The position numbers and the translations under genes are program-made. DNA of 64,000 nucleotides from Hyperoplus lanceolatus (lineage: Eukaryota; Chordata; Actinopteri; Uranoscopiformes; Ammodytidae): NCBI GenBank assembly GCA_026929865.2, contig CM049410.1:9858001-9922000 (forward strand), in the 5' to 3' direction. This document shows, one piece after another, positions 1-15,300 of the stretch; position 1 is the first letter of the stretch; each line of letters begins with the position of its first letter. A model generated the notes under the pieces. The model had not been told where the DNA came from. It ran no database searches and worked only from the letters and a program-made list of their open reading frames with translations.

Positions 1-98
1 ATGCTCCAATTTAGAATAGAAATATATAGAAAGAAGTATGTAAGTGTACAAGAATATGTGCAATAATGCTACAATATATAACGTATCAAACAGCTTAC

Positions 99-4208
<4,110 letters not shown>

Positions 4209-4359
4209 ACTAAAGCAGGTAGGTAGCAAAAAGCTAAATTAGATAGCGTGAACTATTTTTTTCAAGGTTTAAAAGACAAACACGTCGGCTGTAAAGTGCC
4301 AAAGACAAAGCTGTCTACAGGATCTGCTTCGCGGCAAAAACTGAACTCCTTCCCGTCTG

Positions 4360-4506
4360 TTTCCCGCGAGTTGCTCCTCGTAACGCCCACTTCCTGTCGC
4401 CTGATTGGCTGCGGATCACTACCACCTGTTCTAATTGGTCAGAGCGGCACTCTGGAGGTGTGTCTTGGATGTCGAGGCGGAGTTTGAGAGCTCTAATGGC
4501 GCGAAA
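4360..4506. promoter_or_regulatory. Probable mcm5 promoter: E2F sites and CCAAT boxes
   Basis: TTTCCCGC at 4360-4367 and TTTCGCGCC (minus strand, 4498-4506) match the E2F consensus. Inverted CCAAT boxes (ATTGG) lie at 4404-4408 and 4434-4438. The cluster begins about 150 bp upstream of the mcm5 start codon. MCM genes are classic E2F targets, so this is most likely the core promoter. It may be bidirectional, because a short plus-strand reading frame begins inside it. Confidence 0.7.
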
Positions 4507-4547
4507 TAGACAACAGGAGGAGGAGGAGTCGAGGAATGAACGCATGG
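4497..4547 (+). CDS. Possible first coding exon of an unidentified divergent transcript
   Basis: ATG at 4497 opens a 17-codon frame reading MARNRQQEEEESRNERM, which ends in front of a good splice donor (GTGAGTGAC). It lies on the plus strand head-to-head with mcm5, within the same E2F/CCAAT cluster. I find no second exon on the plus strand before gcat, and I do not recognise the protein. It may be a chance frame or the start of a divergent non-coding RNA. Confidence 0.2.
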
Positions 4548-5805
4548 TGAGTGACTATCAGCAACATTGTGCCATAAAGAAGCATGAATACAACATTAAA
4601 AACATTGATACACAGTCTCACCTGCCTAAACACAAGCTATCATGCTTGATAGGATTTAGGGTGTTATCCGTATTAACTGTGGGTAACATAAATAACATAC
4701 CAACAAGGGCAGTTTCAGAGGCCTTTGCATAAGTAATCATTTCTTATGTGAAATTTAAGATGTGGTGACTTAGCTATAATCGGTATTACTATTATTGAGA
4801 AAGCTCTCCTGAGAGAACAATAAAATGCACAAAATAATTGTATCCCCATAATATTCAAGGCAGAAAAGTATCCACCCTCCCTCAACCCCCCCAACATCTA
4901 GTGCATCCATTGTAATCTGTGTGTTTGCACTGGAGGTTTGAGGTTTCTCCTTCACACTTCTGTATGTTTTATATTTGACTTCACTGATTTATTACTACAT
5001 ATCTTTAAAAATAGTTATGTCACGAGTAATACTCACACAAAACCCATACTCAGGTTGTTCAAGGTGAACGCAGAAGACAAACTTCAACAGGTGAATGTGA
5101 AACAATAGTGCAAACTGCTTTCGGCACAGTGAACCTCAAATATGGAAAACAAAACAAATATGGCTAAGCAAAGAGTGACACTTTATTTTACATGCTGCCA
5201 TACCAAACATTTGCGAAATCTGCTGTTGCATTTCTTGAAGGGAAAAGGCGAAACAACTCTTCTCCTGAGTAGAGACAACAGCACATGACCTTTGGGTGCG
5301 CTGAACAATATCAAAGCCCTTTATGTCAAAAGTTCAGAAATGTTGGAGATGAGTAAAATAAGTAAACTACAATCTTTTTCTCACTACTCAGCATAAACCA
5401 GGAGCATCAGTTTTTTTCCATGGCCTTGCAGGATGAGTTGAACACTGATGAATGCTGGTAATGCTACTATGACTATAACTAGAATTAAATTACCTTCACA
5501 ATCATTCAAACCACAATATATAGAACAGATCAATGACTAGCCAAAATAAACATCTATTTTTAAAAAAGATACAAGGATTTGTTCGAAACATTTTCTCCCT
5601 CATATGCATTTTTGTTTGACAGCCCTATTGCAACAGTGCTTTATTCAGCAAAGCAAACACAAACAACAATAGCCCTCCGTAGTCCCAGCAGTGTAACATT
5701 TCCATCCGCATTACTTATTCCATAGGTAACAGGCACGATCTGCAGGGGAGAACGCACTGCAATAATTCAGTATTTAATATGCTGCAGAATCTTCACGTGT
5801 CTCAT
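4548..5805. other. mcm5-gcat intergenic region
   Basis: AT-rich sequence with no supported gene. AATAAA on the minus strand at 5640-5645, about 160 bp below the gcat stop codon, is a plausible gcat poly(A) signal. The rest shows no conserved reading frame. Confidence 0.5.
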
Positions 5806-8800
5806 TCAGGAGACGACTCCATGCTTCCTGCCAGTCTGAATGAAGGCGTCCACACAGTGATCGATGTCTTCATCGGTGTGGGCGGCCGAGATCTGAACAC
5901 GGATTCTGGCTTTGCCCTTTGGTACCACCGGGAAGGAGAATCCAATCACAAACACTCCTGTGGAGGGAAGACACACGTGTTAACAGAGCTGCAAACATTT
6001 AGTGAGGTAGCAGTGGTTCATTAACTTTTCAGTGTATTTCTAATTTAAGGTGAGACACACTGCAGGCAACTAATTCTACTTCGACTTCGCTTCCATAACA
6101 TGTCTTCTTTCATGTTAGTATAAATAAAAGGTTCAAAAGGTACATTTGGGTGTTTAATTGACTGAACATTCTCCTATACAACCATCTTTAATAGCCATTA
6201 TCTTCGTTTTTTTCCAATAATCTGAACCAAACTTTCAACATCTAAAGCTTCGCTTCCGGACAGGGGGCGGGGGGAGCTCAAAGATTGTATATTTACAAGG
6301 GGAGCTGCAGCTCTTTTTAAAAAATAGGCCATTGTGAGATTAGCTGAACATCAGCATAGTACAATAAATTATCTGAAGGTTTTTTTCAGCAAACAATTCA
6401 AGAAAAACGTATTAGGGACCACTAAGACCATATAATATGGTGTATAATAGTACCGAAAAGTGTATAATATGGGAGCTTTAAAACATGCTGAAAATGCATT
6501 AAGACCTGTACACAGTATTGTTTGATTTTAAAAATGAAAAGAGGCTGTGTCCAAAAATGGAATCACTATATGAACTCTTTCAGCTATTTATCCATGACAT
6601 GTCTGACCTAGCTTCAGCATATCATCGGCCATCACAGAGGCCAGCCGAGCGTCTCCCAACATCACAGGACAGATGGGATGAGCCGAGCCGGAGATGGTGA
6701 AGCCGGCCTCCGTCATCTTGTTCCTGAACCTGAATGGACAGAATAGAAGACACATGACATTAGTCTAACTGCTAGACTCTAGCAGTTTAAGTGTGCACAC
6801 ACCAATTAAAGCATATGGTATCTTATGTGAATGGGCGAAATCAAACGGTGCTAGTTTGGGAACAGAAAAAACTAAATAAAGAGTCTCTGTTACAGTATAC
6901 GTAAACTCAGGACAGGTAAACTGTGTGTGTTTGTTCTTTGGGCACAATCGGCCATACTAGTAATCTCACTGAGATTGTGAAGTGTTGATAAATCCCGATA
7001 AATATCGAATTGTAATATAAGGTGACTAGGTCTGGCTGTTTTTCATACCTTTGGAACGTTTGTTAGCCCATGTTTCAATGTGTGTTTTGTGTATATCCAG
7101 GATGAATTACAACAGCCTTCACAGTAATGCCTATGTTGCTGTATATCTGAATATAAGACTATTTTCAAAAATGTATGCATAGGCACACTCGCATAATGTG
7201 GCCTGAAGGCAGCATGTGGGCGTCACTGATAAAGGTTAACAAACAAGAAGTGAAATGTTTTTTATTCCACCGACCCATTTAGAAAAACTGTGTGCTAATA
7301 TGAGCTCTGTGGGCGAGGAGAAAATTAGCACCACACACATGTCTTATTCCCTAGCAGAAAACTGTATCACTGAAGGCACACCGGTATATCTGAGCTCTGC
7401 TCTTTAAAATTCAACAATTAATCAAATGACTGTGTGAAGAGAAAGGACTGCTCATAGTGAGAAAACCAGACGTATAACCCCACTCTGTAGTCCTCCGTCA
7501 GCCAAATGGAGCTTTTAAGTCTTTTAAGGACATTTAATTCATTTGAATAGGTGTGAACAAAATAAATATAATAAGAAAAAATATAAGAAGGCTTTCAGAA
7601 AAATAATGTTGTCTCCCTGACAAGTAACTTAGTAATTTATTATAATGTGAAAGCACCCTCATACCTCATGGTTTTGGCCGTCATGCTCTGTGCGATCTCG
7701 TTAGAGGCTAGCAGCAGCTCCACAGCCTTGGTAGCACAGCCCACCACGGGAGGAGGGAGGGAGTTGGAGAAGAGGTACGGCCGCGAGCGCTGCCTCAACA
7801 AGTCAATGAGAGGCTTGGGGCCCACTGTGTAGCCCCCTGGAAACAGGCAATGATAACAGAGAAATTGTTAAGCATGGAACAGTGACATCTTGTTATTAAT
7901 ACCATAATAGCAGTTTTTAAAGGTCTAGTTTGACGTTAAAAACACATTATTGTATTATTATTATACTGGCAGAGTTAGGTGTAAAATAAAAATAAAGCTA
8001 CGGCTAGCCTAGCGGCTGGTTAGCTTAGCATTAAGTCTGCATACATTGGGGACACTGCTAGTCTTGCTCTGTTAGACGTTTCATGGAGGATATGGGACTG
8101 ACCATTTCTTGGCTGAGAGCAGAAACTTCCTGGAGTCTCCACTGGTTGCCTGGCAACTGCTCACAGCCAAGAAATAGTCTGGCACATAGCAGCCCACAAA
8201 TCACTTGCAAATGCAATAAATAGACTGGGCCAGATGTAGACATACCTGCTGCTCCTCCCAGAGCTTTCCCCAGGGTGGAGTTTACAATCTGAACTCTGTC
8301 CATCACTCCCAGGAGCTCGTCTGTTCCTCTGCAGATCATAGGGTGTCAGACCATTAGTTTATTTACGTTTCTTTGGCGACACCTTCTGGCCACATCAGCA
8401 AAATGCACTTTTACAAATGTTTCAGACAGGAACCAATTTTCACCCGACTCAAAATGTATATTTCAGAACTCATGACAGTAATGTGTATGTTTTTACACAA
8501 TGGGGACGTCAAATCTTGAAAGCGTATTCCTGTCTCTATTTAATTATGTTACATTTCATCTCCCACTTTTGTCATTACTATAACAAAACCTTAATCCATA
8601 TTAAGATTAAGTGCATATTGTCCATGATATAATTGTCATATTAACGCAATGTAACGTCATTGTATCAAGAACTTACTAGTCGATATAAAGCAGTATTATT
8701 TATTTCACACTATTTACTCTTGTTAAAGTTTTCAGAATATTTGATAAAAATGTCCAACTTTTGCAGATTTATTCTTAAAAAAATAAGAAATTCTTGTGAC

Positions 8801-9547
8801 TAATGTGTCTTAGAAAAACTGAAAGATAGGAAGTTGAACAGCTAATATGGCACTCATGTCCCAGTTAAACTATGTAGTTGCACATTGCACACACAAAGAA
8901 ATGTAAAAAAGTAAAAAGATCAACAACATTTTTCCGCTTTATCAGCATCTCACCCACCTGCCCCGGGCTCCTAGGAAGCCTGTGGCGTGGCATTCATCTA
9001 TAAACACCATGGCTCCGTACTGCTCGGCCAGGTCACAGATCCCCGTTAAAGGGGCCACGTCTCCGTCCATAGAGAAGACTCCATCTGTCACTACTAGCCG
9101 CATACGAGATGACTGAGGAGGAGAATAGACAGTGTCCTTATGATCAGTGGAGTGTACGCAGCAGTCTAATCAATACTGTAACCCTCAGCTGATCCCCGTC
9201 ACCTCAGTAACATAGAATTAATGCATCATGAAGCATGGACGTGCTATAGACTTGACCTGTAAGAACTCTTCTGAACGTGTCCATGATATACTGCATGTGT
9301 CTCAGATGAGTGCATTTATTGTTGTTGACATGTTTTATGAATATCATTTTTTCCCCTTCAGAGTACCCACACAGCACATGATGCAGAACAAATACTGGGA
9401 AATATCAAGTTGGAGTAAATCAGGAAATGCCTTGGTTGCTTCAGAGCAATCGCCCAGCCTTACTCCCCTTATTTACTGTTGCTACGCCTAAGCTCTCTGC
9501 TCTTGCAAATAATGAGGCTTCCAATGAGTATAACAGAGGCAGATTTA

Positions 9548-9585
<38 letters not shown>

Positions 9586-11015
9586 GAGCCTCTTTGAGCT
9601 GTTTCTCCAGATCCCCCAGGTCCATGTGCTTGTAGCGAAACCTCTTGGCCCGACACAGCCGGATCCCATCGATGATGGAGGCGTGGTTCAGTTCATCGGA
9701 CAGCACTGCGTCATCTGGGCCCAGCAGAACCTGCCATTAAGAGTGATATGAAACTTCATTGGTCATCATCGGGAGGGTGCTGCTTTTTCAGTCTATTGCT
9801 CTAGATGTGTAAAGCACAACAGACACACCTCAAACAGTCCAGCGTTGGCGTCAAAGCAGCTAGCATACAGGATGCAGTCCTCCCTCTCGTGAAACTCGGC
9901 CAGCTTCTGCTCCAGGTTTTTGTGCATGTCCTATCAAGCGAGAGAGAGAGAGAGAGATTCAGTAAAGCTGTGTATCAACAACATGCATGTGCTGCCTGAG
10001 CGGTGGTGAGTCTGCCGTGGTACCTGCGTGCCACAGATGAACCTGACGGAGCTCAATCCGGCCCCGTGCGTCTGAAGAGCTTCGATGCCAGCCTGCACCA
10101 CCTGTGGATGACTGGAAAGGCCAAGGTAGTTGTTGGCGCAGAAATTCAGAATGCCTGAGACAGACAGACAGATTAGATGGCAAACAGGAAACCAAATGGG
10201 GGAAAAAGCACCACTGTTTGAGTTTGTTATTACACAGCTACCAACTAAAATCAGTGAGATAATAAGCACATTGAGTAACCCTATCTCTGCAATTGAAATT
10301 CTGTATTTTTTACTCTTATCTCTTTTTTGGCAAGTGAAAAACACAATGCATTCACGCAGGAGGGGTCATGACCCAAAAGTCAAATGGCCATTCACAATTC
10401 AGCAGTCTGTCTTTTACAACGGTTCAACAGCTGCTGCTGCAAAAGGGCTACTAAAGATCCAACAGCAGTTTCCTTTGTCTATGATGACAGTATAGTCACC
10501 TCACTGCTGGTCTTGTAGGCCTTCACAAAGAAAAAGAGCTTTCACTGCACAATTGCTGGGACGTATTTGAGGTTAGCTTGACACGTGTGCTTTGGAAAAG
10601 TTGAGTGCGTTGAATTTCCAGACAGGTAGCCTATCACTGTGAAACCAGACGCCAGCGAGCTCTAGTCAGTGCCCTCTAGTAACTGTAGTGTGAGTCAAGT
10701 TCAAAAAGATAACACCTTGGCAGGCAAACAACCCTGCACTCTAGTTAGGTCTCACTGCTACCATTGCGTACTGTAAACTACCAGCTTTCACTCACTGCTC
10801 CGGCTGCCCTCCACGTTGATTTGTGGACCCTGCCTTGACGTGATGATCCTCTCCGCTTTCCACGTCCCCGCTTCTCGTATGCGGTCTAGTTCATTCTGTA
10901 GCACCGCTCTAGCCTCCGCCACGGCGGCGTAGCTCCGGTTCAGAACCGAGGCCGAGGGTCGAAGGACGCCCCGGAGAGGCTTCACCAAACCCCGGGCAGC
11001 TTTTCCGAGAGACAT
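5806..11015 (-). CDS. gcat: Glycine C-acetyltransferase (2-amino-3-ketobutyrate CoA ligase), mitochondrial
   Basis: This PLP enzyme cleaves 2-amino-3-ketobutyrate with CoA to glycine and acetyl-CoA, the second step of mitochondrial threonine breakdown. Nine exons: 10796-11015, 10024-10154, 9829-9930, 9584-9730, 8958-9112, 8246-8328, 7665-7836, 6608-6729 and 5806-5957. Together they make 1284 nt, 427 residues (human 419). The N-terminus (about 35 residues) is rich in Arg/Lys and free of acids, as expected for a mitochondrial presequence. Family blocks seen: [45 protein letters not shown], and STLGKALGG with the Schiff-base lysine near residue 273. The protein ends [13 protein letters not shown]-type boxes lie upstream at about 11131 and 11171. 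The donor after the 9584-9730 exon is the first GT of a GT microsatellite. Confidence 0.97.
7970..8045. repeat. Fragment of a dispersed teleost repeat (AGCTTAGCA type)
   Basis: The motif GGCTGGTTAGCTTAGCA, here in a gcat intron, recurs in recognisable form at about 30470-30550, 35160-35340 and 39290-39440. It is probably a remnant of a widespread non-autonomous teleost element; the family is unassigned. Confidence 0.45.
9549..9583. repeat. (CA)n microsatellite abutting a gcat splice donor
   Basis: About 17 CA units on the plus strand, read as GT on the gcat strand. They start exactly at the exon-intron border, so the GT dinucleotide of the donor is itself the first repeat unit. Confidence 0.9.
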
Positions 11016-11514
11016 AACGGTAGAGTAGTGTGTTCAATGTGTGCAGAGCAGAAGCTGATCAACAGAAAAGACCGGAGGTGGTGAGGCGTGGCTGAGTCAC
11101 GTAACAACGGTAGGCGTATGTGCCGAGGACCAATCAGAGGCCGGGGCGCTTGCCAAGTGGCTTATTTGGTCCAATCAGAATTCATTCAGAAAGTATTTAC
11201 TCACGGGTTCAGATTTACTATGGCAGCAACGTGTTGCTTTTATAATGGACCTATTATAAGTTTTATATAGCCTACACAGCCATACTTTATTTGCTGTCTG
11301 CTATCGCGTATCAACACTCATTTATAACTTATTGTCATAATTGTTTAAAACCACATTTCTACCAAACACACACACACAGAACCTGTTTGCCCTCTGTGAG
11401 CTTTCACAATAAAATGTAGGCTAAGTAGGCTTGGTACAAATTATTAGGCTAGGCCTATCCTCGCAAGGCCAGATCAAACTACAGCAAATAGTATGAGGCT
11501 AGGCCTACTGAATA

Positions 11515-11690
11515 GATAGATAGATACATACATACATACATACATACATACATACATACATACATACATACATACATACATACATACATACATACATACA
11601 TACATACATACATACATACATACATACATACATACATACAGTAGATAGATAGATAGATCAATCGATGGATCGATAGATAGATAGATATAT
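11515..11690. repeat. (CATA)n then (GATA)n microsatellite
   Basis: About 29 tetranucleotide CATA units (11525-11640) flanked on both sides by GATA units. Reading frames across it are repeat translations and not genes. Confidence 0.95.
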
Positions 11691-11722
11691 TTACTTTATT
11701 GATCCCCCAATGGGAAATGTAA
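11690..11722. mobile_element. Retroposon tail motif (TTTATTGATCCCCC... GGGAAAT)
   Basis: A TTTATTGATCC...GGGAAAT motif directly beside GATA repeats is a frequent 3' end of teleost non-LTR elements. Only the tail is visible, so the family is not assigned. Confidence 0.4.
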
Positions 11723-12375
11723 TCATAATGCACTGCTCTTTGAGGTAAGAATGAGAACAGACAAACTTCCAGTTAATAGTCTTACTTTAATATGACAGCA
11801 GCCTGTCATGACTTCCTGTTATGACATCTTCACAAGGAAATGCTGGATGTAAAAAAACAAACTCAGTTTTCTTTGACATCCTACATCAGCAATGATGTGC
11901 AGCTTCTAACTCCTCTGTTATGCAATAACTGAGTTAACTTAACAGTGTTTGCTACTTTGACAGGGTCGTCTCATTTTACATCATCATATTTGACAATATA
12001 TATATATATAACAGCAATATAACACATACATTTATGTTGCAAAAAATGGTTTTCTGTAACAATATCGTCCCTCTCTTTCAACAGCAGGAATGTAACCATA
12101 TAAAATGTGCAAATGTTTGCAATTCCACACATGGACAAACCCTCATACCAATATCAAGTAAAAACCTTTGTCCTTCATCCAATAAAATTATTTTTATCAG
12201 TTTAAAACCCATGTTTGCTCCCCAGTAGAAAGCAGCTTACACACACAATCTGCCTCAGATACGGGTTGTATTGCCCACGACAAATGTGCCATTCACCTAA
12301 GAGAAATCTCCATTTCTCCGCCGATGGAGCGGGAGCCTCGTGAGTTTTGTTAGTGTGTCAGGTTTAGTGTGTAGC

Positions 12376-15300
12376 TTAAGACTCTGAGTGGTCGTGATCC
12401 TGCGAGGACGCTCTCAGCGACGGCAGATGCTCAGCTGCTTTCACCCTTCCTGCCAAAAACTTGTCGAATTCTGCAGATGGAGAGAAACAGGATTAGAAAA
12501 GAAAACACCTAACTGTTAATTCATTACTTTTAGTAACTATTTTAACAATGTACTCCGTACCATAAGCATTTTCACTATTATTCCATTTATTTGAGAAAAA
12601 ACTGTTTGGATTTGCCTACTAGTCTTACTTAGTACTGACACTTAACTGTCAAGACCCTTACCTTCACTGGTCACTCCATCTGCATCCTCAAAGTCATCAA
12701 GCTGTAACAAACAGCAAATACATATTTTGCTTTACATTTACATACAGTAAAGCATACATTTAACGGACATACTGTAGATAGTTCTAGGATAGCCTTAATT
12801 AGTTTGCCATCAAAATGACTGTGTTGAAAATGATATAAATATCTCAACTGCTTAGCTAAATTAAGATTAATTTCAACCTGAATTAAAATCCATTTGATAA
12901 CACATTAATCAGGCTTTTGCCACTCCAGCTTGAAAGTATGTATTTATGTACTTTTCATTTCATGAATAATTTTCATCCATGAGTAATCCACTTTTCAAAG
13001 GTGCAAATGGTTGGCTTTGTGTGAATTAATCTTATCATTTTGAAAATGTATTGATATTGCTGGCCTAAGTGTTAAATCACCGTGCAAGGCAGACTTCAAA
13101 CCAATATTACGTGGACTGTTTGAATGCACAGAAGACACAGCATGACAGTACTGTAACTGAACAGTGAGTTCACAAACAGTGAAGGAAAACTCATTTAGTG
13201 AATCAAGAAGTGACCCATCCAAAACAAGTGCAAAAAAAAATTTAATTAAGAATCCAACCAATTACCTCATCATCCAACGATAGCCATTGCTCAATATCAT
13301 CCATGACATTGGACTGGTTGATAGGAATCTAAGAAGGGAAGCAAAGGGGCCAGTGAGTGCAATGAAACATATAACATAATAACTGTTAAAGTCTTATGAA
13401 GATGAAAAAAGGCTACCAAACCACCAAAAGAAATAAACACAAAAGGAACAACCACATGTCTGTGAGCGATGACAGCTATGACAACCATGTAGCATATCAG
13501 GACAGTGCAACCCAAACATTCCCATGCTCCGTGGAAGGCTTATGCACGAGTGTAAACTCAAATAAACAACAACTTGAACATCGCCACATGTAAGAGCATG
13601 CAAACCATTATTCATCACAATACCTAATCCATCAATAACAAAAAAAAATTATCCGAACAAAAGCAATCCACACCACGGCAAAAGTCAATTGCATGACAAA
13701 AATAAAAATAAAAATACATGAGACAGAGGGCGAGGAGAGGTGAACTCATGTATAAAACCAGGACACAATTTGGACACAAACCCACCATTCCCCTTTTAAT
13801 CATCCAATCTAACTTTGGCGAGGAGCTGCAGGTGGAGGCTGGGCTGCCATCCTTCATGCACAGACAGTTCAACCAGGAGGAAAACAGTTACTGAGACAAA
13901 GCAACATACTGTACAAACACATTTCCCTCAAGAAACAACCTTGTATATACCTTCTTATCCTTTAACAAATTCAGACATGTTATCTTAAATCTGCCGAACT
14001 CTACCTGTAACTGTTTTAATTAGGCTACATTTTTCTTTCACCCATTTTATTATAATTGCAGGCATTCTGCATTGCTGTCTAAATGTTTCAATTGTTTTTG
14101 TCTCTTTATCAGCTTGTCGTGTATTTGATGTATTTGCATTGTATATTGTGTTTGTATTGTTGTTTTTGCTTTGCATTTGTTTGACCTAACATCATTGCAA
14201 ATGAGGGTCACCCCTCAATTGATCTCTCGAGTATAAATATAGGTTAAATGAAATGAATGAATAGGCCATTTAACTCTGTCATCCTTACTGACAGCAGTAC
14301 CAATAGCCCCACACTCCCAGTTACAAATACAGATATTGTGTACACTACCACTATTATCAACACAGTATGATAAAGTTACAGAATATGACCTGAAGTTGGT
14401 ACCAAACGTAAAGGCTGTGATTTAGGGTTTTTTATTGCAAACGTTGGAAAGGTTTCTCAAGCCAAATAAGCAATTATTAATCATTTATATCCCAGGGGTA
14501 TCATGAATCAGGACAAGAAAACAACTCAAGAACAATTCAATCATGTCCACCATGAAATCTTGTGACACAATCAGTCAAACTGTGTAGAAACTGAATAACG
14601 CCTTTGCCACATTAGCTTACCTTGCCAGCGTTCAGTAGTCTGATGTCTTGAGCCTGAGCCAGGCCGTCCACTGGAACTTCACCCTGCCCACTGAAACACC
14701 ACATTTGCATATTGGTTATCTGCCATTTAGGCTAATTCACACAGTGCAAACCTGGCACGTATCTTAAAAACAACAAAAAAGGAATTAGAGGGAATTCAGC
14801 GTAAGTATACTCCAAAACAAAGATCGACATCCACGCAATCATTGCAAATGCCATTCCTGAGGATTTGCTTGGGAAGGAGCTGCATGACTCTGTGAGACTG
14901 TGATGTAACAAATCAGCTACACACAGCTTTCGTTTTAGTTCAGTGGTTCAACAATCTTTTTTTACCTGATGTAAGCCCACATATTGCCTCAAGTAAACCT
15001 TCATCAACACCACCAAGTTACACCAAGAACAAATGGTTTGCTAGTGTAAAAAAGTGAATATTGTTTTTATTCACATATTATTACCGTTTATTCATTCCTT
15101 TTCACAGTTTGGACTTATCTGGCCTCTTGCTAATTGATTTTCAGTCTGTTCATGTACCCTCAATAGCAACCAGTGTTTTAGTTAAAGCTATAGAACGTAA
15201 CATCTGTTGACCCCATGAGGAATTCTAAGTAATAACAACAACACTGATTGCGCATCTTCATGAGGTACGCCTTCAGTGATCGCGCATGGATTTTATTCCT

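Larger units (their letters stand above)
11016..12375. other. gcat-tom1 intergenic region
   Basis: Holds the gcat upstream region with two CCAAT-type boxes near 11131 and 11171, a long CATA/GATA microsatellite, a retroposon-like tail near 11690-11720 and the tom1 3' UTR. No further gene was found. Confidence 0.6.

Noticed and set aside
1-98. Further mcm5 exon before position 99
   Set aside because: The donor at 91-98 ends the exon, and the remaining 90 bp is AT-rich intron. The next exon lies outside the window.
11479-11733. 84-codon minus frame rich in MYVC repeats
   Set aside because: It is a translation of the CATA/GATA microsatellite.
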